A DNA stretch of 64,000 nt, taken from the NCBI GenBank assembly GCA_003223245.1, contig QHYI01000118.1, forward strand, positions 64,664 to 128,663. Direction: 5' to 3'. The translations under genes were made by a program, and so were the position numbers. Positions 9,963-19,536 of the stretch are shown here, piece after piece (positions within the stretch are counted from its first letter, which is position 1; each line of letters begins with the position of its first letter). The DNA is from Acidobacteriota bacterium. GTDB taxonomy: Bacteria > Acidobacteriota > Terriglobia > Acidiferrales > UBA7541. The notes beneath the pieces are model-generated. The model had not been told where the DNA came from. It did not search any database and was given only the letters and a program-made list of their open reading frames with translations.

Positions 9963-10319
9963 ATGAATCCGACTAGCGCATTCTTAACGGACGTTGGGTT
10001 TGTGGCGGTTCTATCGATTGGCTTGGTGGCGTACGTGAAAGGGCACTTGAAAAGCCTGTTGATTGAGCTTTGCGGCACGGCGGAACGCGCGAATTTTTGG
10101 CTGGCATTCTCTAACGTCACACTGGTGCTCGTGCCATTTATCTTCGCGCTGGACTATAGGCCGGAGTTCGGATCCGATCACAATTTCATCTTCGAAATGG
10201 CCACGCAACTCAAACACGCCATCATCGGGTTTGTTATTGCCCTGAGCTCGCTCGCTGTGACCGTTTATCGATTCATTCCTCGTGATAAGCCCAACGTGAC
10301 GATGGGTTCACGCCGATAG
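9963..10319 (+). CDS. Small membrane protein of unknown function
   Basis: 118 aa with about three hydrophobic segments. Confidence 0.6.
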   Translation: MNPTSAFLTDVGFVAVLSIGLVAYVKGHLKSLLIELCGTAERANFWLAFSNVTLVLVPFIFALDYRPEFGSDHNFIFEMATQLKHAIIGFVIALSSLAVTVYRFIPRDKPNVTMGSRR

Positions 10320-10380
10320 AGAGAAAGCTTCCAGCGGCGAATTCCTCCACAGAGGACACAGGGACCGCAGAGGAAACAGA

Positions 10381-11355
10381 ATGCATCATCACAAGGACCA
10401 CGGGCAACCGCAGGCCGACGGCGCAAAGCACGAAACGGTCGTCATTACCGGAGCGTTCAGCTACACCGGCAAATATGTGGCGAGGATGCTGCTCGGTCGA
10501 GGATATCGAGTCCGCACGCTCACCTACCATCCGGAACGCGAAAATCCTTCTGGGGATAAAATTCGAGTTTTTCCCTACAGCTTCAACAATCCCGATCGGC
10601 TCACGGGAGCGATGCGCGGCGTCTCAACACTAATCAATACGTATTGGGTGCGTTTTCCTCGCGGCAAAGCCACGTTTGAAGAGGCTATTCAGAATACACA
10701 CACGTTGATCAACGCCGCGAAAAACTCCGGCGTGAGGCGCATCGTGCACGTCAGCATCGCCAATCCATCCTTCGAATCGCCGCTGGGTTATTACGGAGGG
10801 AAAGCGCAGCTCGAACAAGCCGTCGCTGCGTCTGGTTTGGCTTACACGATTCTTCGGCCCACGGTCATCTTTGGCCTCGAAGATATTCTCATTAACAACA
10901 TCGCTTGGTTCGTCCGCCATTTTCCGGTGTTTGCGATTCCCGGCGATGGCCGCTATCGCATCCGCCCGATTTTTGTGGAAGATATGGCGCGACTCCTCGC
11001 CAATGCGGTAGAGCAAGAAGAGAATACCGTCCTCGACGCCGTCGGGCCTGAGACTTACAGCTTTGAGGAATTAGTCAGACTCATTGCAGATCAACTAAGC
11101 CGACGCGTTCGCCTAGTCCACGTGCCCATGCCTGCAGCCTATTTCGCTACGCGGGTCGCCGGCTGGTTCGTTGGCGATGTCGTCCTTACTTGGGAGGAAT
11201 ACAAGGGGCTGATGGCGGGTCTGCTGGCACCGGAAGGCCCAGCCACAGGTGAAACCCGCTTGAGCCAGTGGCTGGCCGCGAATCGAGGCCAGATCGGCAA
11301 CCGCTATGCCTCGGAAGTGTTGCGTCACTATGTCCTGCCACCGACAAGAGCGTAG
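10381..11355 (+). CDS. NAD(P)H-binding protein/epimerase (NmrA-like)
   Basis: TVVITGAFSYTGKYVARMLLGRGYRVRTLTYHP. Confidence 0.85.
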   Translation: MHHHKDHGQPQADGAKHETVVITGAFSYTGKYVARMLLGRGYRVRTLTYHPERENPSGDKIRVFPYSFNNPDRLTGAMRGVSTLINTYWVRFPRGKATFEEAIQNTHTLINAAKNSGVRRIVHVSIANPSFESPLGYYGGKAQLEQAVAASGLAYTILRPTVIFGLEDILINNIAWFVRHFPVFAIPGDGRYRIRPIFVEDMARLLANAVEQEENTVLDAVGPETYSFEELVRLIADQLSRRVRLVHVPMPAAYFATRVAGWFVGDVVLTWEEYKGLMAGLLAPEGPATGETRLSQWLAANRGQIGNRYASEVLRHYVLPPTRA

Positions 11356-11382
11356 CAGACGGCCAGATGTGAGGAGGAGGGC

Positions 11383-11772
11383 ATGAATGCAAACGATTTT
11401 CGGCGCATTGCCTTGCGTTTGGAAGGGGCGGAAGAGGGTTCGCACCATGGGCAGGCGGACTTTCGCGTGGGCGGGAAGATTTTTGCGACGCTGGCGGCGG
11501 AGAAGCAAGGTTACGGGAATCTGATGCTAACGCCCGAGCAGCAGGCGGCGTTTGTTGAGGAGCTGCCGGGAGTGTTCCTCCCTATCCACGGTGGGTGGGG
11601 TAGGAACGGAGCGACGCATGTGCGGCTCGCCGTGGTGAGCGAAGACGTGCTCGAAGGTGCGCTGCGCACCGCCTGGAAGCTCCGCATGGAGAAAAACGCT
11701 GCGCCTGCAAAAAAGGGAAATGAACGGAGGAAACGAACTCGGCAGAATAAAAGCCGTCACAAACAGCGATGA
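11383..11772 (+). CDS. MmcQ/YjbR family protein
   Basis: RRIALRLEGAEEGSHHGQADFRVGGKIFATL. Confidence 0.85.
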   Translation: MNANDFRRIALRLEGAEEGSHHGQADFRVGGKIFATLAAEKQGYGNLMLTPEQQAAFVEELPGVFLPIHGGWGRNGATHVRLAVVSEDVLEGALRTAWKLRMEKNAAPAKKGNERRKRTRQNKSRHKQR

Positions 11773-11822
11773 GAGATTAAAAAAACTCTTCTCTCAGCCA
11801 TAAATTACGGTACGGTTGTCCT

Positions 11823-11900
11823 ATAAGCACGACCATCGACATATCTGATCCTGTCTACCGACGCCTAAAAACCCGGGCGACGAACGATGGGACTGCGCCA
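11823..11900 (+). pseudogene. Relic of a VapB-type antitoxin N-terminus
   Basis: Frame from 11823 reads (I)STTIDISDPVYRRLKTRATNDGTAP; initiator position is ATA. Confidence 0.6.
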
Positions 11901-12127
11901 AGACGGCTTGCGACCACTGGCTCGAAGATCAGCGGGTTGATTTCTTGGACAAGCCCGGTGGGCTTGAAACCTCGTTTCGAGGGTTGACTCGGTCGCCTAA
12001 CGCCTCGCCAAAGGATTGGGCCGATTGGTATCTTGCGACTTTCGCGCTGGCCTCCCGGCTCGCACTGGTCGCGTTTGACAGGGCGTTTGAAAGCAAAGCC
12101 AAGGACCTTGTTCTGCTCGAGGCCTAG
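11888..12127 (+). pseudogene. Relic of a VapC/PIN toxin C-terminal half
   Basis: WDCAKTACDHWLEDQRVDFLDKPGGLETSFRGLTRSPNASPKDWADWYLATFALASRLALVAFDRAFESKAKDLVLLEA; PIN C-terminal pattern (D.YLA.FA...L.TFDRAF). Confidence 0.65.
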
Positions 12128-12148
12128 GATGACAAGACTCGCAGTGGT

Positions 12149-13273
12149 TTAAGATTCCGAGAGGATGCGTTTGTAGTAGGCCTCGTAGACAGGGATGACG
12201 TCGTTGGCGCAGAATTTTTTCTTGGCGTTCACGCGGGCAATTTTGCCCATTTCGCGGCCGCGGTCCGAGCGCGACAGAATTTCAATGGCATAGCCCGCCG
12301 CAGTCTGCACATCACCCGGTTCCACCAAATAGCCATCCGTACCGTGCTCGACCACTTCGGGCATGCCGCCGCTGTTCGTGCCGATTACCGGAACTTCGCA
12401 AGCCATGGCTTCGAGAGCGGCGAGGCCAAAAGATTCGAGCTGCGACGGAAGCAGAAAGAGGTCGGCAGCGGCGAGCTTTTGATAAACGGCGTCCTGCTTG
12501 CCGAGGAAGAACACGTCTTTTTGCAGCTTTTTTTTGCGGACGAGATATTCGGCGGCGCCGCGATCTGGCCCATCGCCGATGAGCACCAGCTTCGCAGGCA
12601 TGTTCGCCCGCACCAGCGAGAAAATTTCGACGGCATCAGTAAGACGCTTGACGGGGCGGAAGTTGGAAAGATGCATCAAGATTGGCTCGCCGTTGGGCGC
12701 CCAGTGCGCCGCGAGACCTTTGTCGGCGGCGCGGCTGTACAGATCACAGTTCACGAAATTGGGAATCACTTCGATGGGGCGCTTGATATCGAACTCTTTC
12801 AGCGTTCTATCAAGGAGATACCGGGAAATGCAAGTGATGCCGTCGCTTTGCTCGATAGAAAATTTGGTGATGGGAAGATAGCTGCGGTTGCTGCCGACCA
12901 GTGTGATGTCCGTGCCGTGCAGCGTGGTGATAAACGGCAATCGGCGCGGTGCGGCCATTGAGCGAGCGAGCAGCGCGCTCACCGAATGGGGAATCGCGTA
13001 ATGAACGTGGAGAAGGTCAAGCGATTCGGACTCGAAGACTTCGAGCATTTTGGTAGCGAGCGCCAGCGTGTAGGGAGGATGGTCGAAGAGCGGGTAGCTG
13101 ACGACTTCCACTTCATGAAAGTGAATGCGCTCCGTGTCGAGGCTCAGGCGGATAGGCGGGGCGTAACTGATGAAATGGATCTCGTGACCGCGGGCGGCAA
13201 GTTCCATTCCAAGCTCGGTGGCGACGACGCCGGAGCCGCCGTAGGTGGGATAGCAGGTGATGCCGATGCGCAT
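12149..13273 (-). CDS. bshA: N-acetyl-alpha-D-glucosaminyl L-malate synthase BshA (bacillithiol biosynthesis)
   Basis: [59 protein letters not shown]4 motifs. Confidence 0.93.
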   Translation of the reverse strand: MRIGITCYPTYGGSGVVATELGMELAARGHEIHFISYAPPIRLSLDTERIHFHEVEVVSYPLFDHPPYTLALATKMLEVFESESLDLLHVHYAIPHSVSALLARSMAAPRRLPFITTLHGTDITLVGSNRSYLPITKFSIEQSDGITCISRYLLDRTLKEFDIKRPIEVIPNFVNCDLYSRAADKGLAAHWAPNGEPILMHLSNFRPVKRLTDAVEIFSLVRANMPAKLVLIGDGPDRGAAEYLVRKKKLQKDVFFLGKQDAVYQKLAAADLFLLPSQLESFGLAALEAMACEVPVIGTNSGGMPEVVEHGTDGYLVEPGDVQTAAGYAIEILSRSDRGREMGKIARVNAKKKFCANDVIPVYEAYYKRILSES

Positions 13274-13498
13274 GGTAAAAGTTTTCGGTTCTCAGTTTTC
13301 AGTTCTAAGTCCGAGAAAAGTCTTTAACGGAAATAGAAGGCGCTCGCCTTACCACCTTTTGGCTACGCTAACGCAAAGAGCCCCAGCTTGCGGGTTCGAG
13401 CGCCTGGATGCTAGAGTCGCGCGCAGCTGAAGAGACAAGTCCCGGCAGCGCCGCATCCTAGTAAACGCGCCTATTCGGCGCTCTTATTAGACGTTTGG

Positions 13499-14275
13499 GT
13501 GGGGAAAATCGTGACACGACTTGCAGGCAAAGTAGCGCTGATCACCGGAGGCGGCACGGGGATTGGCCGGGCCATCGCGCTGGCTTTCGCGCGCGAAGGC
13601 GCGAGTGTGGCGGCGGCGGGCCGCCGCCTGGAAAAAGTGAAAGACGTTGCCACGGAGATCGAAAAACAAGGCGGCGCCGCTCTGGCGCTACAGTGTGACG
13701 TGACGCGGGCGAAGGACGCGGAGCGAGCGGTAAGCGAAACCGCGAAGAAATTTGGCAAGGTCAACGTGCTGGTCAATAACGCGGGAACGCTGAGTGTCTC
13801 GACTGTGGACACGATCAGCGAAGCGGACTGGGATCGCGTCATCACAGTGAACCTGAAAGGTCCGTTTCTGATGTCGCGGGCGGCGCTGAAGGAATTTCGC
13901 ATGGCTGGCGGCGGGACCATCGTGAATATCGGCTCGGTGCTTGGCCTCGTGGCGATGAAGGATCGCGCGGCGTATTGCGCCTCCAAAGGAGGCGTGACGC
14001 TGCTGACGAAAGCCATGGCGCTCGATCACGCGCACGAAAATGTGCGCGTGAACTGTATTTGCCCGTCCATCGTGGAGACGGAATTGGTGAAGGGACTGTT
14101 CGACGACAGCGAACAAGGGCGCAGACTAAAGCAATCGCGGGTCGGGACGATTCCGCTGGGACGGTTCGGCAAGCCTGCCGATGTCGCGGAGGTGGCAGTG
14201 TTTCTGGCGTCGGAAGAATCGTCCTGGTTGACGGGTACGGCGATTCCGTTGGACGGTGGCCTGACCGCGTTCTGA
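13499..14275 (+). CDS. SDR-family oxidoreductase
   Basis: ITGGGTGIGRAIA, NNAG, YCASKGG motifs. Confidence 0.92.
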   Translation: MGKIVTRLAGKVALITGGGTGIGRAIALAFAREGASVAAAGRRLEKVKDVATEIEKQGGAALALQCDVTRAKDAERAVSETAKKFGKVNVLVNNAGTLSVSTVDTISEADWDRVITVNLKGPFLMSRAALKEFRMAGGGTIVNIGSVLGLVAMKDRAAYCASKGGVTLLTKAMALDHAHENVRVNCICPSIVETELVKGLFDDSEQGRRLKQSRVGTIPLGRFGKPADVAEVAVFLASEESSWLTGTAIPLDGGLTAF

Positions 14276-14357
14276 ATTCAGTTCTAAGTGATAAGGTGTT
14301 GGAGCCCTAAGTAAAAGACAACTTACAACCGGCGGCTATAACAAGCGGAAGAACCCT

Positions 14358-14852
14358 TTGATAAGTTTGTGTGATGGCGTACTCAGGCAGAAAAGACGAG
14401 TGAAAGCAAAGGCAAAACAATCGTCGGACGCGCGCTGGGCCACGGAGCTCGTGCGCGAGCGCATGAAAGAAAGCCAGGTGATCACCCACCTCGGCTTCGA
14501 CGTCGAAAGGGTGGAGAAGGGCCACGCGGTTTTTCTGCTGGACGTCCGTGCCCACCACAAACAAATTCATGGAGTCGTGCACGGCGGAATTCTGGCGGCG
14601 CTAGCCGACACCACGGCGGCAATCGCCGCGTACAGCGTCGTGCCGCGTGGAACAGAAATCGCCACGGTCGAGCTGAAGATCAATTACTTGGAGCCGGTGC
14701 CGGGAGGCCGCATCAAAGCGGACGCACGAGTCCTGCGTGCCGGTAGAAATTTTGTCGTCGCCGAGTGCGAGATCTGGAATGAAGATAAATCGCTAGCTGC
14801 AAAGGCGCTGCTCACGTTCGGAGCAGCCGCCGGACACGCGATCCAGGAATGA
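14358..14852 (+). CDS. PaaI-family hotdog thioesterase
   Basis: VHGGILAALADTTAAIAAY hotdog motif; start may be further downstream. Confidence 0.85.
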   Translation: MISLCDGVLRQKRRVKAKAKQSSDARWATELVRERMKESQVITHLGFDVERVEKGHAVFLLDVRAHHKQIHGVVHGGILAALADTTAAIAAYSVVPRGTEIATVELKINYLEPVPGGRIKADARVLRAGRNFVVAECEIWNEDKSLAAKALLTFGAAAGHAIQE

Positions 14853-14857
14853 GAGAA

Positions 14858-15193
14858 TTACTCTTCGCCGCCTTGCGCGGATTCTTCGCCATCCTTATAC
14901 ACGTACTTGATGACACGCTTGAAAATGAGCAGGTTCGGGCTCCCTTGGCGGGTGAGCTTGATGCACTCCCGGTCATACCACTCGACCGTGCCGCGAAGCA
15001 CCTCGCCATCTTCCAGGACGACGGCCATCGGCGTGTGCGACTGCATCTGCTTGACCCAGTAGAAGTTTTCGGCGTGCGTAACTTCCGGTGGGGCCGGCTT
15101 TTTGCTTGGTACCGGGCCATTGTGGGGAGGGCGCGGTGCGCTCGGCTCCTTGACGTCCGCAAAACCCGGACGAAACATCCGACGATTCACCAT
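14858..15193 (-). CDS. hfq: Hfq-like Sm-fold RNA chaperone with N-terminal extension
   Basis: QMQSHTPMAVVLEDGEVLRGTVEWYDRECIKLTRQGSPNLLIFKRVIKYVYKD resembles Hfq Sm1/Sm2 strands. Confidence 0.75.
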   Translation of the reverse strand: MVNRRMFRPGFADVKEPSAPRPPHNGPVPSKKPAPPEVTHAENFYWVKQMQSHTPMAVVLEDGEVLRGTVEWYDRECIKLTRQGSPNLLIFKRVIKYVYKDGEESAQGGEE

Positions 15194-15311
15194 GACTGCT
15201 CCTTTAGAACACCTCAGGGGTGGAGTGACTGTTCTTAAGATGCGCGGGCATCACGATAGGTTTCAGTGTACGCGATTTCCGACCGCGCTGGCCAGCATAT
15301 CATGAGAAAAT

Positions 15312-16439
15312 TCAAAAGCGTCGCTCCGCAGCGCCCGAGGGCGCTTGCGCGAGCGACGCCGCGAGTGCGTCCAGACCGAGTTGGCGATTCAAATTGCGGC
15401 GCGCCCCGGCGTACAGCTCATCAAAACCGGCGATGGCGCGAAGCACCCACGCCGAATCGACAACTTTGCCGAGCGATTCTAACTCTTTGGCAAGGTTGGC
15501 GTTGCGGAGAACGGGCTCCTTTATTTTGGACGTCAGTTCAAGCAGATCGGTGAGCAATCCGTAAAAGACCCCAATCTGGTCTTCGAAAGAGGATTCGCGG
15601 TCCTTCGCAAGGGCCGCCGTGTCCGCAAAAAGCTGCGCGAATCCTTGGCCGCGCGCGGCGCGCTCGAGGATGCGCAGCGCATTTTTGCGGCTCTCGGCAG
15701 CCGCGGTGACGTCCATTTCGATGGCCAGGCCAGGGCTCCCCTCGGCAAGTTGCGCTGCGAGCTTGACGTCCGTGGCCTTGCGTGCGGTTTTTTCTTTTAG
15801 GATTTTTTCCACGGCGGCTTGCGGAAGCGGCGCAAAGTGGAACTGCAAGCAGCGCGAAACGATCGTGGGCAGAAGGGCATACGGTGAAGGAGCCGTTAGG
15901 ATGAGCGTGGCCGAGCCCGGTGGCTCCTCGAGAATTTTCAGGAAAACGTTGGCCACGTCCCAGCGCATCGTTTCCGCGCCGTCCAGAATGAACAGACGGC
16001 GGCGGCCCATGGGCTGGAAATACGCGGCGCGCTGCACGGCGCGCAATTGCCCAATGCGCAGCATCGGGCGCGCCACGGGACTCTTTAGCCTTACGGGATC
16101 GGGCAGGAGCGCCCAGACGTCCGGATGCGATTGAAGGATGAGCGGAACGCGCTCAACCGTCGCAGCGTCGGCGCTTTCGCCGCGCTCGACGAGGCCCTGC
16201 TCGATGAGTTTTTGCGGGTCAGCGAGCAGGGAAATGCGCTGGCACGTGGCGCACTCGCCACAGAAGTCGTCTGTCATCCGCTCGCAGTTGACGGCTTGCG
16301 CGAACATTCGAGCGAGCGTGAATTTGCCCACGCCGCGTGAGCCGGTGAACAGCAATGCATGCGGAACGCGCCCGCTGCGAAGCGCGCCGCGCAGTGCCGC
16401 GACGATGCGTTCGTTGCCAAGAAACGCAGAAAAGCCCAT
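15312..16439 (-). CDS. holB: DNA polymerase III delta' subunit-like protein
   Basis: FLGNERIVAALRGALRSGRVPHALLFTGSRGVGKFTLARMFAQAVNC; CGECATC; start trimmed to 16439, ATGA overlap with tmk. Confidence 0.9.
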   Translation of the reverse strand: MGFSAFLGNERIVAALRGALRSGRVPHALLFTGSRGVGKFTLARMFAQAVNCERMTDDFCGECATCQRISLLADPQKLIEQGLVERGESADAATVERVPLILQSHPDVWALLPDPVRLKSPVARPMLRIGQLRAVQRAAYFQPMGRRRLFILDGAETMRWDVANVFLKILEEPPGSATLILTAPSPYALLPTIVSRCLQFHFAPLPQAAVEKILKEKTARKATDVKLAAQLAEGSPGLAIEMDVTAAAESRKNALRILERAARGQGFAQLFADTAALAKDRESSFEDQIGVFYGLLTDLLELTSKIKEPVLRNANLAKELESLGKVVDSAWVLRAIAGFDELYAGARRNLNRQLGLDALAASLAQAPSGAAERRF

Positions 16440-17140
16440 CAGCGTCCGCCCGCGCGAGAAACTTGGGATGTCATCAGAACCGCGCCCAGAACTTCCTTCG
16501 CGATGTCTTCCGCCGACCGCATCTGCTTGCGCTTGGCGTCGAAACACTCGATCGTATCCCAGTTCGGCCGCTTCGAGAGAGAATCGTACATTTGCGCGGC
16601 ATCCTCGAGGTGCCGCAGGCTGGCCTCCTGCAAATCTTTTTGCGCGGCTGTATAACGGCGCACGGACTTCAACGCCACCAACTTTTGTGCTTCCACGGGC
16701 GGCACGCGAAGATAAAGGACGAGGTCTTCTCTCGGCAGCCCGTAAATCCCATACTCGAGACGCTCGATCCATCCCACGAATGCAGCGCGCTTTTCTGGAG
16801 CCACACGCGCCGTTTGATGCGCCAGGTTCGAGGCGATGTAGCGGTCGGCAAGAACAATTTGGCCGTTGTTCAGCGCGGCTTCCAGTTTAGGCTTGGCTTC
16901 GAAGCGGTCACCGGCATACAGAAGCGCCGTAAAGTGAGGATCGACGCTTTCGAGCGGACCGAGTTCGCCGTTGAGGAATTGCCCGACCATGTTACCGAAC
17001 CAGGATTCATACTGCGGGAAGCCCGTCGCACACACGGAATGGCCCATCGCGCGCAGTGCGCTGGCCAAGAGTTCGACTTGCGTGCGCTTCCCGCTGCCAT
17101 CGATTCCTTCGATGGCGATTAATTTTCCTCGAGCCCGCAT
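16439..17140 (-). CDS. tmk: Thymidylate kinase
   Basis: LIAIEGIDGSGKRTQVELLASAL P-loop; DRYIASNLAHQ. Confidence 0.93.
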   Translation of the reverse strand: MRARGKLIAIEGIDGSGKRTQVELLASALRAMGHSVCATGFPQYESWFGNMVGQFLNGELGPLESVDPHFTALLYAGDRFEAKPKLEAALNNGQIVLADRYIASNLAHQTARVAPEKRAAFVGWIERLEYGIYGLPREDLVLYLRVPPVEAQKLVALKSVRRYTAAQKDLQEASLRHLEDAAQMYDSLSKRPNWDTIECFDAKRKQMRSAEDIAKEVLGAVLMTSQVSRAGGR

Positions 17141-17235
17141 TTTGAGTTAACCATGTATCGAACGGCGGTCGAGATCAGTCTAACGGGAGAGAGGCCGCGC
17201 TGCAATGCGACGCATGTTACGATTCGAATTGGAAC

Positions 17236-17949
17236 ATGACGCAGACCTCCATTCGCGAGAACTTGCTTCGGATCCAGGAAAGAATTGCTGCTGCTGCAGC
17301 TCGGGCAGGACGCCGCTCGGAAGAAATCACGCTCATCGGAGTTTCGAAGACGCATCCGGCCATCGCCATTCAGGAGGCTTTTCAGGCGGGCGTGCGCCAC
17401 TTTGGCGAGAACCGCGTGCAAGAGTGGGAAGTCAAGCGCGTTGGCACGAACAACTTGCCCGCAACGTGGCACTTGATCGGTCATTTGCAAAGCAACAAAG
17501 CCGCCAAAGCAGCGAAGCTGTTTCACGCCGTGGATTCTGTGGACGATTTAGCCGTCGCGCAAAAACTCAATCGGGCAAGGGCAGAAGCCGGCTTTTCTGC
17601 GAAATTGCGCGTGCTTCTCGAAGTGCGGGTCGCGCAAGAGGAAACCAAAAGCGGGGTGGAGATCGCTGCGCTTCCCGAATTGGCCGAAAAGGTCGCCGCG
17701 CTGCCGCAATTAGAACTCGCTGGTTTGATGTGCATTCCGCCCTTCTTCGGCTCTGGCGCGGCTTCTCCTGCCGACGCCGTTCGTCCTTACTTCACTAAAT
17801 TGCGCGAGCTGCGCGACGAACTAAAGGCCAAGCTCGGGTTGCCGCTCCCCGTTTTATCCATGGGGATGTCGCACGACTTTGAAGTGGCCATCGAAGAGGG
17901 CGCCACGGAAGTGCGCGTGGGAACTGCGCTGTTTGGAGGTCGCATGTAG
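17236..17949 (+). CDS. YggS/PLPBP-family pyridoxal phosphate homeostasis protein
   Basis: LIGVSKTHPA, HFGENRVQEWEVK, WHLIGHLQSNKAAK, LSMGMSHDFEVAIEEGATEVRVGTALFG. Confidence 0.95.
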   Translation: MTQTSIRENLLRIQERIAAAAARAGRRSEEITLIGVSKTHPAIAIQEAFQAGVRHFGENRVQEWEVKRVGTNNLPATWHLIGHLQSNKAAKAAKLFHAVDSVDDLAVAQKLNRARAEAGFSAKLRVLLEVRVAQEETKSGVEIAALPELAEKVAALPQLELAGLMCIPPFFGSGAASPADAVRPYFTKLRELRDELKAKLGLPLPVLSMGMSHDFEVAIEEGATEVRVGTALFGGRM

Positions 17950-18068
17950 CGGCGACTTTACGTCTCGGTCTCCCTACATGTCCCTATCTTGCTTCATTTA
18001 TCATCAAACAGGGTGGGAGGGCCTTTAGGCCTGAGGCATCTGCCCAGCCAATGCGTAGCTAACTACTA

Positions 18069-19078
18069 ATGAACGGCGAGGTTTTGGAAATGGCCAGGTT
18101 ATTCACTCCGTTGCGATTGCGGGAAATCGAACTAAAAAACAGGATTGTCGTTTCGCCGATGTGCGAATACTCGGCTGTGGATGGTCATCCGCAGCCATGG
18201 CATCTGGTGCATCTCGGGAGCCGTGCGGTGGGAGGCGCTGCATTGGTTTTTACGGAAGCTACCGCGGTGGAAGCCCGCGGCAGGATCTCTCCTGCGGATA
18301 CCGGCATATATCTCGCGTCTCATGTGGATGCATGGCGGTCCATCGTCGATTTTGTTCGCAAACAGGGAGCCGTCCCTGGTATGCAGCTTGCTCACTCAGG
18401 CCGCAAGGGAAGCACGGCGCCGCCGTGGCTCGGCGGCAAGAAGGTCCCGTTGGAAGAAGGAGGATGGGAGCCGGTTGCACCGAGCGCGGAGGCTTTCGAC
18501 AAGGATTATCCCATGCCCCGCGCGCTTGCAGCCGCAGAGGTCCGCGAAATCGTGGACGCTTTTCGAAAGGCAGCCGAGCGCGCATTCGCGGCGGGATTTG
18601 AAGTCCTGGAAATTCATGCGGCCCATGGTTACCTGCTGCATGAGTTTCTTTCTCCGCTGAGCAATTTCCGGCAAGATGAATTTGGCGGGAGCTTCGAGCA
18701 TCGCATTCGGATCGTTCTCCAGGTGGCGGAGGCGGTGCGCGAAGTGTGGCCCGCAAGGTTGCCTCTATTCTGAAGGCTTTCAGTGTGGATCTCATCGACG
18801 TGTCCAGCGGCGGCATCGTGCCAGGAGTGCAGATTCCTGTTGGGCCGGGCTATCAGGTGAAGTTTGCGGAAGCGATTCGCAAGAAGGCAGGGATTGCTAC
18901 TGGTGCGGTCGGAATGATTACTGAGCCGGAGCAAGCCGACGCCATTCTGAAGGCGGGTCAGGCAGACTTGATCATTATGGCGCGCGAACTGCTGCGCGAC
19001 CCCTACTGGCCACGCCGTGCTGCGCACGCTCTGGGCGAAAAAATCAAGCCGCCCGCCCAGTACGAGCGCGCTTGGTAG
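18069..19078 (+). pseudogene. NADH:flavin oxidoreductase (OYE/YqjM-like), split by internal deletion and frameshift
   Basis: ORF 18069-18773 ends ...EAVREVWPARLPLF*; ORF 18746-19078 continues in another frame ...LKAFSVDLIDVSSGGIVPGVQIPVGPGYQVKFAEAIRKKAGIATGAVGMITEPEQADAIL. Confidence 0.85.
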
Positions 19079-19086
19079 CTTGGATA

Positions 19087-19108
19087 GCACAGGCACTCCT
19101 GCCTGTGC
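19087..19108. repeat. Short perfect hairpin (REP-like candidate)
   Basis: GCACAGGCA-CTCC-TGCCTGTGC, 9-bp perfect arms, intergenic. Confidence 0.55.
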
Positions 19109-19182
19109 AGTTTTCGGCGCGAATGCGCAGTTCCGAAAAACGTGCGGCGTACCCGGGGTACCTCACTTACTTAAGAAGGCCC

Positions 19183-19476
19183 ATGCTAGAAATTCAGGAA
19201 CGCAATGGCGCCGCGATCTTTTCCGTCCGCGTCCAACCCCGCGCCAGTAAAGACGAACTCGCCGGGGAATGGGCGGGCGCGTTGAAGGTGCGACTGCAAG
19301 CCCCGGCCGTGGAGAACCGCGCCAATGAAGCGCTGATCGAATTCCTGGCGCAACTTTTGAAAACGCCCAAGTCGGCTGTTAGAATTCTCAGCGGCGATCG
19401 AAGCCGCACGAAGCGCGTCGAAATTTGCGGTGTGACTGGGCAACAGATCCAAGCGCTGCTTGCCGTGGAAGCCTGA
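19183..19476 (+). CDS. DUF167/YggU family protein
   Basis: VRVQPRASKDELAGEWAGALKVRLQAPAVENRANEALIEFLAQ...SGDRSRTKRVEI. Confidence 0.92.
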   Translation: MLEIQERNGAAIFSVRVQPRASKDELAGEWAGALKVRLQAPAVENRANEALIEFLAQLLKTPKSAVRILSGDRSRTKRVEICGVTGQQIQALLAVEA

Positions 19477-19536
19477 AAGCCACGCAGTTGCGCGTGCCGC
19501 GCGACGGAGTGTGCCGGCCATGGAGCGTACCAGCCA

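Noticed and set aside
11770-11796. TGAGAGA...TCTCTCA inverted repeat after the YjbR gene
   Set aside because: AT-rich loop, weak 7-bp stem and no T-tract after the stem; not convincing as a terminator.
16138-17122. Long plus-strand ORFs over holB-tmk
   Set aside because: Opposite-strand shadows of well-supported holB and tmk.
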